From assembly GCA_001430745.1 (NCBI GenBank), contig KQ482057.1:1605559-1640746 (forward strand): 35,188 bases of DNA, written 5' to 3'. Both the position numbers and the translations under genes were made by a program. Positions 1-8,971 of the stretch are shown in pieces. Position 1 is the first letter of the stretch. Each line of letters opens with the position of its first letter. This stretch comes from Auxenochlorella pyrenoidosa (lineage: Eukaryota > Chlorophyta > Trebouxiophyceae > Chlorellales > Chlorellaceae). Under the pieces are notes generated by a model. The model made no database searches, had not been told where the DNA came from, and saw nothing but the letters and a program-made list of their open reading frames with translations.

Positions 1-1448
1 AACGAGTCGGGTGAGCGCGCGCCTGGGGGGCAGCGCCGGCCGCTGCTGCCACACGGGCGGGCCTGCTCAGCTGCCTGGCTCAGCCCATGGCCCGGCCCAG
101 TCCAGCTTGCACCCGGGACCGCATGCGCTGGCGGACATGCTGTGCAGGGTGGGGTTTGTGCTGCGGGGAGGATCCGCGGTGCCCATCCGCCTTCTGACTG
201 GCCCCCGACAGAACCAGGGCCCCACCTGCTGTTCGCCCTGCTGGCCCCCATCCTGCTCTCGCTGCACCTTGCCCCCCCCCCCCTTCTTTCGCCCCCCCTG
301 CAGACCTGGAGGATGAGTCTGAGGAGGAGCTGGGCGACAGCGATGATGAGGTGGACGAGGCCTACCTCAAGTGAGGGCCCCCGCGCCTCGCACAACCTGC
401 CGCACACATGGGCATGCCCGCCCTGCCGCTGCGCATGGGGCAGAGCGGCGGTGCTGGGGCGGACACTGCGCGCGCGCCACCCAGCCCTGCGCTCCCCTCA
501 TGCTGCCGCCTCCCTGTGCACCCCCTTCATGCTGCCGCCTCCCTGTGCGCCCCACCCTCCCCCGCTCGCAGGCGGCTGCAGCGCATGGCGGCGAAGCGGG
601 CGGGCGACGACGAGGATGACGACGAGGATGACGACGACTGTGAGCAGACGGGGCGCCACTCTCCTGATCAGCTGGCTACGCCCCTGTCGCCCCGCCCCCA
701 CCTTGCCCGCACCGCTCAACATTTTCCAGCCCGCGCGTGCCGGTGTGCTCAGCCCCTGCAACCTCCAACGGGCCCGGGCCCCTTGCTGCGCCTGCCCCGC
801 CCCCAGACGACGAGTACTGGAGCGAGGACGAGGAGGATGAGGTGTCGTCCCCCATCGATGCCGTGGACCCCTTTGTCTATTTTGCGGGTGGGCTGCACAC
901 CATGGGCTGCAGGCACTGCGCCTGCCGCGTGCGGCCAGGCGGAGCCCAGGCGGCGCCGCCAGCGTCGCCTCTGCATGCCGCCACGCTGCCGTGCAGCCCG
1001 CTCGGCACGGCCTGGCTGGCACGCGAGCTGACCTGCCCAGCACGTGCCTGGCCCCCCCCCTGCAGAGACGCTGCATGGCATCCAGCACGGCGACCCGGCG
1101 CGCTTTGCCGCCCTGGTGGGAGGGCTGGATGCCAACGTGCAGGCGGCGGTGCAGGGCATGATGCAGGTGGGCCGCCGGCGGGTGGGGGGGCCTTGCCGGC
1201 ACTGCGCTGCCAAGTTGGCGTGCCGCGCTGCGCCGACCATGTGTCGCGCTACGCTGGCATGCATTGCGCCCCCGGCGTGGGCGGTTGCCGCGGCGCCGTG
1301 TGCCTCTGCATGTTCGCTGCTCGCTGTCCACTGCTTCGCCCGTGCGCTGCCCCGCCCGCTGCTGCAGTACGCGGCGCAGCTGAAGGAGGAGGCGGCGCAG
1401 AAGGCGGCGGCAGAGGCAGCGGCTGCAGCCGCCAATGGGCGGGCGTGA
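1..1448 (+). CDS. Importin-7/8-like nuclear transport receptor, C-terminal part (5' partial)
   Basis: This is the 3' end of an importin-beta family receptor of the IPO7/IPO8 (RanBP7, yeast Sxm1/Nmd5) type, which carries proteins into the nucleus with Ran. Exons joined at matching phases are 1-10, 304-370, 572-639, 807-887, 1066-1166 and 1368-1448 (stop TGA 1446-1448). The spliced product is first strongly acidic, with Glu/Asp runs such as DLEDESEEELGDSDDEVDE and a Lys/Arg patch. It then reads SSPIDAVDPFVYFAETLHGI, HGDPARFAALVGGLDANVQA and an Ala/Glu-rich end. The order acidic stretch, P-(I/L)-D...DP(F/V), then a helix with LxxxDP.....L..L matches the known C-terminus of importin-7. The HEAT-repeat body lies outside the window. 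Every junction keeps one open frame although each intron has stops. Which subfamily member it is remains an inference from the tail alone. Confidence 0.72.
498..548 (+). repeat. 22-bp direct repeat in importin intron
   Basis: Two identical 22-nt copies (498-519 and 527-548, starting TCATGCTGCCGCC) lie 29 nt apart in the intron at 371-571, just before its acceptor. The sequence is pyrimidine-rich and may extend the polypyrimidine tract. No coding role is seen. Confidence 0.8.
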
Positions 1449-2192
1449 GGCCAGACGGGGGCGACCCACCCACCCAACGCTTTGCAGCCAGCCCTTGCCC
1501 CCTTGCGCCTGGCTTGAACCTCCACCCTCGATCGGAGCTCTAACCTGTCCTACATTTGATTCTAGTGGCACTGCTCGCCAAATCCCTTCTATTTCAGGCA
1601 GCCCGCGCCCAATACTTGCTGTTGATGGCAATCGATTGCACCCTCAAGCTGCTTCTGTCGTCTCTTCTGGCCTTTCTTGTTGCGGACATCAATTTGCCTG
1701 TAAACCCAGCAAGACGGATTGAGAGGTTTTGACTGCACTGAACATTCTCCATGGTTGAGCTCTACCATCCCGCCATGAACCCGCAGCTTGCCTTGTGCTC
1801 CCCATGAGCACGCCTGCCGCATTGCTGCTGTGTTGCAGCGACATAAGAGCTCGCTCATAAAATCAGCTCCCGGGTGGCCGCGGAGAGGAGTGAGCAGAAC
1901 ATTCAGTGGTGAGACGACGGGCACAGGCACGGCAGAGAGAGGGGAAAACGGGTCATGGTCATCACTTGTGGTGCGGCGAGGCGCGTCAAGCTGCTGGCCC
2001 GTCGGCGCAACGCCTGGCGCTCTCTCGCTGTCGTCAGGAAGTAAGGCTCGGCGGCCGGCATAAGGGACGGCCGCGCCCGCGGGAATGCTTCAAGGGGCGC
2101 CGATCGGCGGGGAGGCCCGCGCCAGAGGCGCGCGGCCGCCGCCCTCGGCGCGACTGCTGCTGGCTGCTGCTGCTGCTGCGGGGGGGAGCCGC
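1449..2192. other. Convergent 3' UTR region without genes
   Basis: This stretch separates the stop of the importin-like gene (+) from the stop of the small membrane protein gene (-). A TGTAA green-algal polyadenylation signal on the + strand is at 1699-1703. I see no matching TTACA for the minus gene. Long open frames here are GC-driven and carry no recognisable protein. Confidence 0.55.
1699..1703 (+). terminator. TGTAA polyadenylation signal of importin-like gene
   Basis: TGTAA, the usual polyadenylation signal of green algal nuclear genes, lies about 250 nt after the stop codon at 1448. The 3' end would fall 10-20 nt downstream. Confidence 0.5.
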
Positions 2193-2964
2193 CTACTCCT
2201 CGCCGCCGCTGTAGAAGCCGCCCAGGCTGAACCGCTGCCGCTCGGCCGGCAGGTACATGAAGAAGGAGGCCACGCCTGCAGGGGCAGCAGGTGGACCAGG
2301 CGCCCTCGCTCGTGATTCCGAGGCATGCAGCCAGGCTGCGACGATGACAGGCTGCATAACGGATATCCAGAAACAGGGCAAGTGCAGCAGCGCACGACGA
2401 GGCACTGTGTGTGGGCTGCTTGCGCAACGCTCTGTCTCTCTCTGGCACTACAATCCCCCCTTCAAAACCCACCTGAGAAGATCATGATGAAGAAGATGAG
2501 CGCCACCACCACGGGGTGCGCCGCCAGCTGCTTGCGGATGCCCTGCAAGCATTGGGCAGTGCAGCCAGTTGCGGGTGTTCGTTGGCGGCAGCGGCGGCGG
2601 CGGCAAGGACGGAATAGCAGCGGCGGGCGCGTTTGTTGTTTCGGCCGCCCTTTCAGCAAGGTCGTAGGCAGCAGGAAGCGAGGGCGAGGCCTGCAAGCCT
2701 TGCAAGGCCCGCGGCCCGGTCAGCTCCCGGAAGCAACGGCGATCACGCCTTCCACGGTTGGTACATGCCTCTACCGGAAGCTACCTGCCAGAAACCGGGG
2801 TTCTTCTTCTTCCCCTGGCCCGCCTTGTAATAGCGCTCCGACTTGGCGTTCACCACGCGCTTGGAGACCTGCGGAAGGCCGTGGAGCGACAGTGAGCCCG
2901 CAGTGCACTCTGAGCGCGGGCGATCTGGGCTTCCGGGCTGCAAAAAACTCCGGCTTACCACCAT
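2193..2964 (-). CDS. Small (80 aa) single-pass membrane protein, unrecognised
   Basis: Four exons join in phase on the minus strand: 2964-2959, 2868-2785, 2542-2473 and 2275-2193 (stop TAG). The start ATG has a strong GCCATGG context, and the first exon encodes only Met-Val. Residues 1-40 are basic (SKRVVNAKSERYYKAGQGKK, then NPGFWQGIRKQLAAHP). Residues about 41-61 are a hydrophobic helix (VVVALIFFIMIFSGVASFFM). The tail is short and polar, ending in Gly-Gly-Glu-Glu. The layout, a Lys-rich cytosolic head with one tail-side helix, resembles small ER proteins such as RAMP4/SERP, and the SKR start is reminiscent, but the rest does not match that family as I know it. I therefore assign no function. 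All splice sites are GT-AG and the four pieces keep a single frame, which supports a real gene. Confidence 0.7.
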
Positions 2965-3394
2965 GGCTGCTGCCGAGGCTCTGCAGACGCGGTTGAGGAA
3001 GCGTGAACACCAGGGAGGAGGGCGACAAAGGCTGCTCTGCACGCCGGCGCATCGGCCACCTAGCTAATATGCCCGCTGGCCGCCGCGCTGTGCCTCCCGT
3101 GCCTTCGCGATGCTTCGCCTTCACACTGCCATCTTGCACAAGTTCCATGTGTTCAACCAGGCATTATCCCTTGTTCATACTTGTTGCCACGATTGACGAC
3201 TTGACCCGGACTTTTCCTCCAGGGGGTGAGCTGGTGCGCCCGCGCCCTCGGTGGCTGCCTAACTGCCTGCGAGCCATGGCAACCTTGCCTGCTTTACTGC
3301 CAGCTGTCTACAGCTTTCATAAAGGGAACGGCTGCAAATTTGAAATATGCTGTGATGCTGTGGTTGCCTGCCTGGTGGAGCGGGGCTGTGGATG

Positions 3395-3430
3395 CCAGCT
3401 GCAAGCAGCCTTCCAGCTGCAAGCAACCTT
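3395..3430. repeat. 18-bp tandem duplication
   Basis: Two adjacent copies (3395-3412 and 3413-3430) of CCAGCTGCAAGCAGCCTT differ at one position. Confidence 0.85.
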
Positions 3431-3618
3431 CAGCAATTTCTGCTGCCCAGCCTTCCGTGTGTATCCCAAAGCAGGTGATCCTCTTGTGATACTCCACACC
3501 ATACCAGGAAGCAGCATGCCAAGCCTGTCAGATAAAAGATGGAGATCTTGCGAGTGCACCTTTTCAGATTCAAATCCGTGAAAGAGCCACAGAAAGACTG
3601 GGCTCGGCACGCCGAACT

Positions 3619-3634
3619 CATTACATTTGTAATG
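3619..3634. terminator. Palindromic TGTAA polyadenylation signal (both strands)
   Basis: CATTACA-TT-TGTAATG is a 7+2+7 palindrome that places TGTAA on both strands. On the minus strand (3625-3621) it lies about 100 nt after the stop of the Sfi1-like gene and is its likely polyadenylation signal. Confidence 0.6.
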
Positions 3635-3725
3635 GCGCATTAGCACCAAATAACAGGAGCCACCGCCACTGTCAAGGCAGACAGCAACAGTGCCAAGCAA
3701 CTTTTTCAGGGTGCCTTGCGAACAA

Positions 3726-6700
3726 CTACCAGTGGGGGCGACGAGGTGCCGGCCGGGGGATGCTACCCCGATCCAACCACCCAGCAGTGCTGCTGCCTAC
3801 CGTGACTGGGCCACTGCTCGGGCTGTCGCTGCTGTCGCATGGGAACTGGTTGGCCAGCCTAAGGCCTGCAGCTGTGACCAGGTTTGCGATGCTGGAAGCC
3901 CGCCACTCAGGCACCGCTTGCCGCGCTGATGTGCGGGGGGATGCTGCTGGTGCTGGTGCTGCCGCCGCTGCTGCTGCTGCAAGTGTTCCCATCCTTTCTG
4001 CTGGCAGCGAGCCTGCTCCGGCAGCACCTGCTGCACTGTGTGCAGCTGCAGACGCGGCTGCACAACTGCTGGAAGCAGCCTCTGCCTCGGAGCGCAGCCG
4101 CCTCAGCCGGGCCAGCAGCAGCGCTGTGGTGCCGGGAACAAGTGCCCGATCGTCCCCCATGGAACTAGCCGCCAGGCCTGCTGCGCCTGCGCCAGGCACA
4201 TCTAGAGGCGGTGTTGTTCCATGTTGCTGCTTGCGAAGGACTGCTTCTGCGCGCGCCGCAATCCGCCAAGTGGACAGCACCCGCTGTGCCTGCTGCCGCC
4301 CAGCAAACAGCAGGGCTGAGCACCATTGGCGGTGCTTTCGCCGCTGGCTGTGCAGATGTGCCTGCCAGGCAGCCCACACGCGCCGCAGCGCGAGCTTGCG
4401 GGCAGCAGCGGCGGCTGTTGCGACCTGCAGGCAGGCGAGGCAAGCAGTGGCAACGAGATAAGGCGATCTGTTGTGAACGAGGCAGCAGGATTTCAAATCT
4501 GTCACCACGTCTGATCAGCGTGGTACAGCCGAGGCCCACCTGAAGAGCAAGCACAGCCCACACCCTCCATCCACCTGACGGCGTTGCAGCACCGACTTGG
4601 CATGCCAGCCGCGCCATGCAGCCAGCAGGCGGTGCAGCCTGCCAGGCCGCAGGAGTGCCTGGGCAGCAGCCAGACGCTCCCGCTTGTCCTCCTGCCCCCC
4701 TCGCCACTTAAGCCAACCCCGCCACGCCAGGTTCAGCAGGGCGGCAGCCCGATGGCTGTCAGCTACCTGCAGCCTGGCGCGGCGCTGCCGAGCAGCTGCC
4801 ATCCAGGGCCCTCGCCATGCTGCCAGCACAGGTGCAAGAAGCAGCCTGCCCGCCCTGGCAACTGCTGCCTGCTGGTTTGTACGCTGTTGCCGTGCCGCTG
4901 CCAGGAAGGGTCCACCCCAGGCCTGGAGGCACCGCAGAAGCAGCACGGCCCTGTAGCGCAGGCGCATGGCCTGCAGCGCCTGCTGCTTCTGCTGCTGCCT
5001 TTGGTGGTGCACCCGCAGCCCCTCCAGCCCCGACCACAGCAAGCAAAGGTAGCGGTGCCGTACAGCAATGCGCCAGCGCTCTTCCTGCCTTGCCTTGCCA
5101 GCCGCCCGCTGCCGCCAGCCTGCAAAGGTGTGCTGCAGCAGGTAGCGCCGGCGCCAGCGGCCGCCCGCATGGCGCAGCCCCGCCCAGCGGCGCCAGCTGT
5201 GCAGCGTCTTGCCGGCCAGCCAGGCAGCCATGTGCGCTGCTGCCTGCAGCCCTTGCTCATGCTGCATCCCCTTCAGCTGGGCATAGCGCTGCCAAGCTGC
5301 AAGCACTGCCCGCTGCCGGAGGGAGGCATGCCGCTCTGCCACCTGGCGCATCCGAGCTCGAGAATCCCGCTTGCCAGCCGCCCAGCGCATCCAGGCCAGC
5401 AGCACGTTCCGCCAGCATCGGCATGCCAGCAACCGCCGGCACCACTCCCCCCGCAGCTGCAGTTGCTGGCTATGCAGGGCTCGCTGTCGCCAGGCGGTGA
5501 ACACCCGCGGCAGCTGCAGCGCACGGTAGCAGGTGGCGCCATCGTCTGCCTGTGCGGCAGCGATGCCTGCCAACCAGTGCCGCAAAGCAAGCGCGACCAC
5601 GAGGCGAGGCTGCAGCGCCTGCAGCCCAGCTTGCAGGCGAAGCAGGTGGCGCTGCCAGCCAATCCACAGCCGCCACCTGCACAGCATGTGGGCACAGGGC
5701 ATGAGGCTTTGGGCACGCGAAGCACTTTCAGCAGGAGGCACGGATGCCAGAGCATTGGAGGGCTTCGCTGGGGGGCAGCCTGCAGCCCCGGGAGTCCACT
5801 TGGAAACATGCCGGTCCGGCACACCGCCCCCTGGTAGGTGGCTAACCGGGTGGAGGGCTGGCAAGGGCACCCTCCCAGCCAGCAGTCCCCTGCACAGCTC
5901 ACCCCCGCCAAGCGGCGCTCAGCAAGCCAAAGCGGCGCAGCCGGTCAGCCAGGTGCACGTCCTCCCGCAGCTGCGCCTTGCTGGCGGCGTGCCGGCGCCA
6001 GCCCTCCAGGCACATGCCTGCCAGCCGTGCCTCGCAGCCATACAGGGCGTCCCGGATGGCTGCTGCAGCCGCCAGCCGGCGGTCCCGAAGGCTCCGCCAC
6101 GCCTCTAGCCAGCCATGCAGCGCAGCATCCAGCAGCCAGCGGCAGTGCGCGTGGGCTGCCAGCTGGGCCGCTGCCCGCTTGCGCTGCTGCTGGCGTGTGT
6201 CTGCGCGCCAGGACTGCAGGGCGCCACGGCAGAGTCGCACAGCCCAGTGCAGCAGAGCAGTCTCGAGCGATGCACGGCGGCGGGCACGAGCCGCCACCGC
6301 CTGGCGCCAGCTGTCGAGGGCATGGACCAGAAGGCAGAAGCAGGCGAAGCTGGATGCTGTAGTCTCTGCCCGCCGCTTGCACTGCCTTGCCAAAACATGC
6401 TGCTGCAGGCCAGCCAGGGAGCGGGCCAGCAGAGTGGCATCGCGCAGAGCGACTGCTTGGGCTGCCAGCGTCGCCATGCGCTGGCGGGCAGCTGCCAGGC
6501 CGCACCAGGCCTCCCAGGCCGCTGTGTAGCTCAGGTAGGCCCACTTCTGACGCTGAGCGTCAGCCTGCAGGGCTGACGCACGAGCTGTGGCTGCCCCTGC
6601 ACGCAAGGCCACAAGCGCTCGAGCTGCCAGCAGGCGGCGGCGGCAGAGGCCGGCCTGCCGCGCAGCCTCCGCTTCCTCGGCTGCCGCCTGCCATCGACTC

Positions 6701-6846
6701 TTCACCAAATTCTGCAGGGCCTGTCGACGGGGAGGCGCTCTGCCGGACTGGCCAGGCTTTGGCACAACGAAGCCAAGACGATCGTGTAGTGGCTCTGAAT
6801 AGCTTTCCGGCGTGCTGTACGGCTCCGGGGCACCCCGCAGAAGCAT
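3726..6846 (-). CDS. Sfi1-like, Trp-rich centrin-binding-repeat protein
   Basis: Three large exons, 6846-5903, 5676-4575 and 4424-3726 (stop TAG), give 914 residues. The first junction regenerates AAWRG|WRLWIGWQ across the intron, a good sign that it is right. The protein is almost wholly helical, rich in Ala, Arg, Leu and Gln, and has Trp in recurring pairs, for example LHGWLEAWRSL, FTAWRQRALHSQ, LLAAWRGWHAKS and LRRVWAAWQAHL. This spaced L...W..W pattern is the hallmark of Sfi1 repeats, each of which binds one centrin in centrosome, spindle-pole-body or basal-body fibres. The C-terminal about 130 residues are low-complexity Ala/Ser/Pro. The frame stays open upstream to 7095 but without an ATG, so the real start may lie in an unseen short 5' exon. 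The family call rests on the repeat pattern, not on a profile search. Confidence 0.68.
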
Positions 6847-7276
6847 CGAAAAGGTGCGTGGTTCGCGAGCGAGGCAATGAGAAGTCTGACTGGAAGAGGC
6901 GCTGGCGCTCAGCACGGACAGGCTCCCCGCAGAATTCTCGGACCTGGGCTCGTCTAATCGCTCTTTCCTGCACCATAGATCCAGTAGAACGATCGCAGCA
7001 CGCAGTCTCCATTGTTTGACCTGTTCTTTAAAAGCGGTCTCGACTGTGACTCCGCTTGCAGCCTTCACACGCAATGTGGAATGGACTGCGCACACAGGAG
7101 GCGATAGAGGGCGGGGTGTTCAGCCGCAGGGCGCCTCTGCTCGTCGGGACGGAGGAGTGAGGCCGGCAGGGTCGGTTGGCGGGCGGTTGGCGGCACCCCA
7201 TTGCCACCCCATGCATATGCTGCACTCGCCTGGCCACTGCTGCTCTGCTCAGCACCCCATCCTTCCTGCCATGCAG
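6847..7276. other. Shared 5' region between Sfi1-like (-) and CFAP96-like (+) genes
   Basis: The two genes are divergent and about 430 nt apart, so this probably holds a bidirectional promoter and one or both first exons. Minus-strand frame remains open as far as 7095 and may be partly coding. On the + strand an ATG with a short open frame (MWNGLRTQEAIEGG...) begins near 7075, but its phase does not fit the next exon. I could not resolve the 5' exon of either gene. Confidence 0.4.
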
Positions 7277-8505
7277 CGACCCACGGCCCTACGATGCCAG
7301 AGTGCCTCAGCGTGATGCATACATGGGCAAGCAGTTTGCCACGCGGGTGCGATGTGCAGGGAGGGTGCAGGCACGGCGGCCCGAGCTCTGCTGCCAGCAG
7401 GCTCATCAGAGCCACCCACCCTTTTCTGTCGCAGGCGCCGCGGCCGCTTTTCGACCCCACCTGCAAGCCGCTGTTTGAGGGCGAGACGTATCGGGACCGG
7501 CTGCCCTACAATGAGCTGCAGCCTGACAAGGTTGTTGCTCGGCACTATTAATCGTTGTCAGTGCAATCTGCTGCACGTGCTGGCTCATCCTCAACGCATT
7601 GCAAGCCTGGCTCGATGCGGGATACTAAGTGCGTGCTGCACATGGTGCCCAAAACCCAATTGGCTGCAGCCTGGCAAGGGCTTCTTGACGACCGACTTTA
7701 GCAAGCGGGATGAGTTCTCCCTCACGCTGCGGGCAGAGCAGCACCGGCAGCAGATCAAGGCAAGATGCAGGAGGGGTTCGCCATGGTCACTCAACCACCT
7801 GCAAGCAGGATGTGCTGCAGTGCATGCCCTGCTCCACCATGCCTGCCAGTAGTCCTGGGTATGTTGCAATCCTCTAGCCACCCTGCCCTGCTTCTTTTGC
7901 CTGCCTGCTGCAGCACGAGGCACAGATGCAACAGCTGGCAGATGCCGAGCTGGCGGCGCGGCCCGGTGCAGTTGCCAAAGGGCGGGCGCCCGCCGCAGCG
8001 GCGCTGCCTCAGAAGGAGGCCCCGTTGCTGTTCGACCTTGTGTACGCAGGGGATGCCGGCCTGTGCATAAAGGCAAGCGGTTGGGATGTTCAGAGTCGGG
8101 CTGGCGGGTTAAAGGTTGGGTGGCGTTGGCCGGGAAGCCAATCCTCAAGGGAGGCCGCCAGATGTACGTGTCTTGCATGCTGCGGTTCAACCTGCGTGCC
8201 CTCTGCCGGGTGTGGCCTGTCTGCAGGCCAAGCAAGACACGCGGAACCCCACCGTGCTGACCGCGGAGCGGCGCATTGGTTCCTGGAAGACAACCAACAG
8301 CATCATGCAGGCTGCAGCGCTCGCGCCAGCAGGTGTGCAGGCATCATGCCTGGCAGCAGCTATCCAGGAGCAGGACATTTGCTACATGACAGTGTATTGC
8401 CTGGTCATTGATCTGCCCGACACCGTAGGTTGCAGGGCTGCAGGCAGTACCGGGTCTGCAGGGCAGCCTAAGGAAGGTGGAGGAAGCACTATCCTTACTG
8501 TGTAA
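7277..8505 (+). CDS. DUF4586/CFAP96 (C4orf47)-like protein, 5' exon unresolved
   Basis: Exons 7277-7346, 7435-7530, 7670-7759, 7914-8072 and 8227-8505 join in one frame. The product reads DPRPYDARVPQRDAYMGKQF, then LFDPTCKPLFEGETYRDRLP, GKGFLTTDFSKRDEFSLTLR, then LFDLVYAG and RNPTVLTAERRIGSWKTTN. The F-D-P-x2-K-x2-F-E-G-E-x-Y signature preceded by GKQ-F and followed by K-x-FL resembles the DUF4586 family (human C4orf47/CFAP96), which includes cilia- and flagella-associated proteins. This is from memory of the motif and is only moderately secure. The introns at 7760 and 8073 appear to start with GC (AAG|GCAAG), the common non-canonical donor. The first coding exon was not found; an internal ATG occurs at 7323. 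The last exon ends in TGTAA, which also contains a good splice donor (GTAAGT), so the C-terminus may differ. Confidence 0.5.
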
Positions 8506-8971
8506 GTCGTTGTGTGTGGCCAGTTACCCTGCACAGCGGTCGACTGCACCTCCCTATGCAGATGCAAGCGCACAGGCCAATGTGGCGGAAACAATGGCTG
8601 GCGGTAGCTGACAAGGGGCAGGGCAGCTGGTTTGTCCTGCTGGGGCCAGGGGTGTAATGCAATTTGTCATGACATGGGAGTGACCAGGACCAACTGACTG
8701 TCAAGATTCCTTCATTCCTCCTCTCGAAGTTCAACACAACTGCCATGTGATACCAATGAAGAGTCCACTTGTAAATAGGTTGCTTGCCTGCTAGTTTCAC
8801 CCACCCCGAATGCGGCCTGTTATTGACAAGGTCGAGAGAGACGCTCAGGAGCAAAAGGAGTGAAGCATGAATAAAGGCCTGAGGGAAGAGAGAGTGGATG
8901 AACATAGCGCAGAGCGGCGAGTGAGCCGGGCGGTGCGCAAAACCAGCCGTGCTCAACTTTCACGCGTCAGC
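8506..8971. other. Convergent 3' UTRs
   Basis: No coding region is visible. TGTAA on the + strand occurs at 8654-8658 and again near 8771, suitable for the CFAP96-like gene. The minus-strand DHHC gene ends at 8972 and I see no TTACA for it here. Confidence 0.5.

Larger units (their letters stand above)
2965..3725. other. Intergenic: promoter of small membrane protein gene and 3' UTR of Sfi1-like gene
   Basis: No gene is seen here. The right part holds the 3' UTR and polyadenylation signal of the Sfi1-like gene. The left part should hold the promoter and 5' UTR of the small membrane protein gene. An 18-bp tandem duplication lies at 3395-3430. The GC level drops compared with flanking exons. 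Confidence 0.5.

Noticed and set aside
498..1631. A 377-codon minus-strand open frame over the importin exons
   Set aside because: It begins without an ATG-supported context, is rich in Arg/Pro/Cys as expected of antisense GC-rich frames, and conflicts with the importin-7-like exons.
5273..5911. Long open frames antisense to and shifted from the Sfi1-like exons, several over 150 codons on both strands
   Set aside because: They are shadows caused by high GC and lack of stops; only the frame with Trp/Leu/Ala helical repeats has consistent splice phases and a polyadenylation signal.
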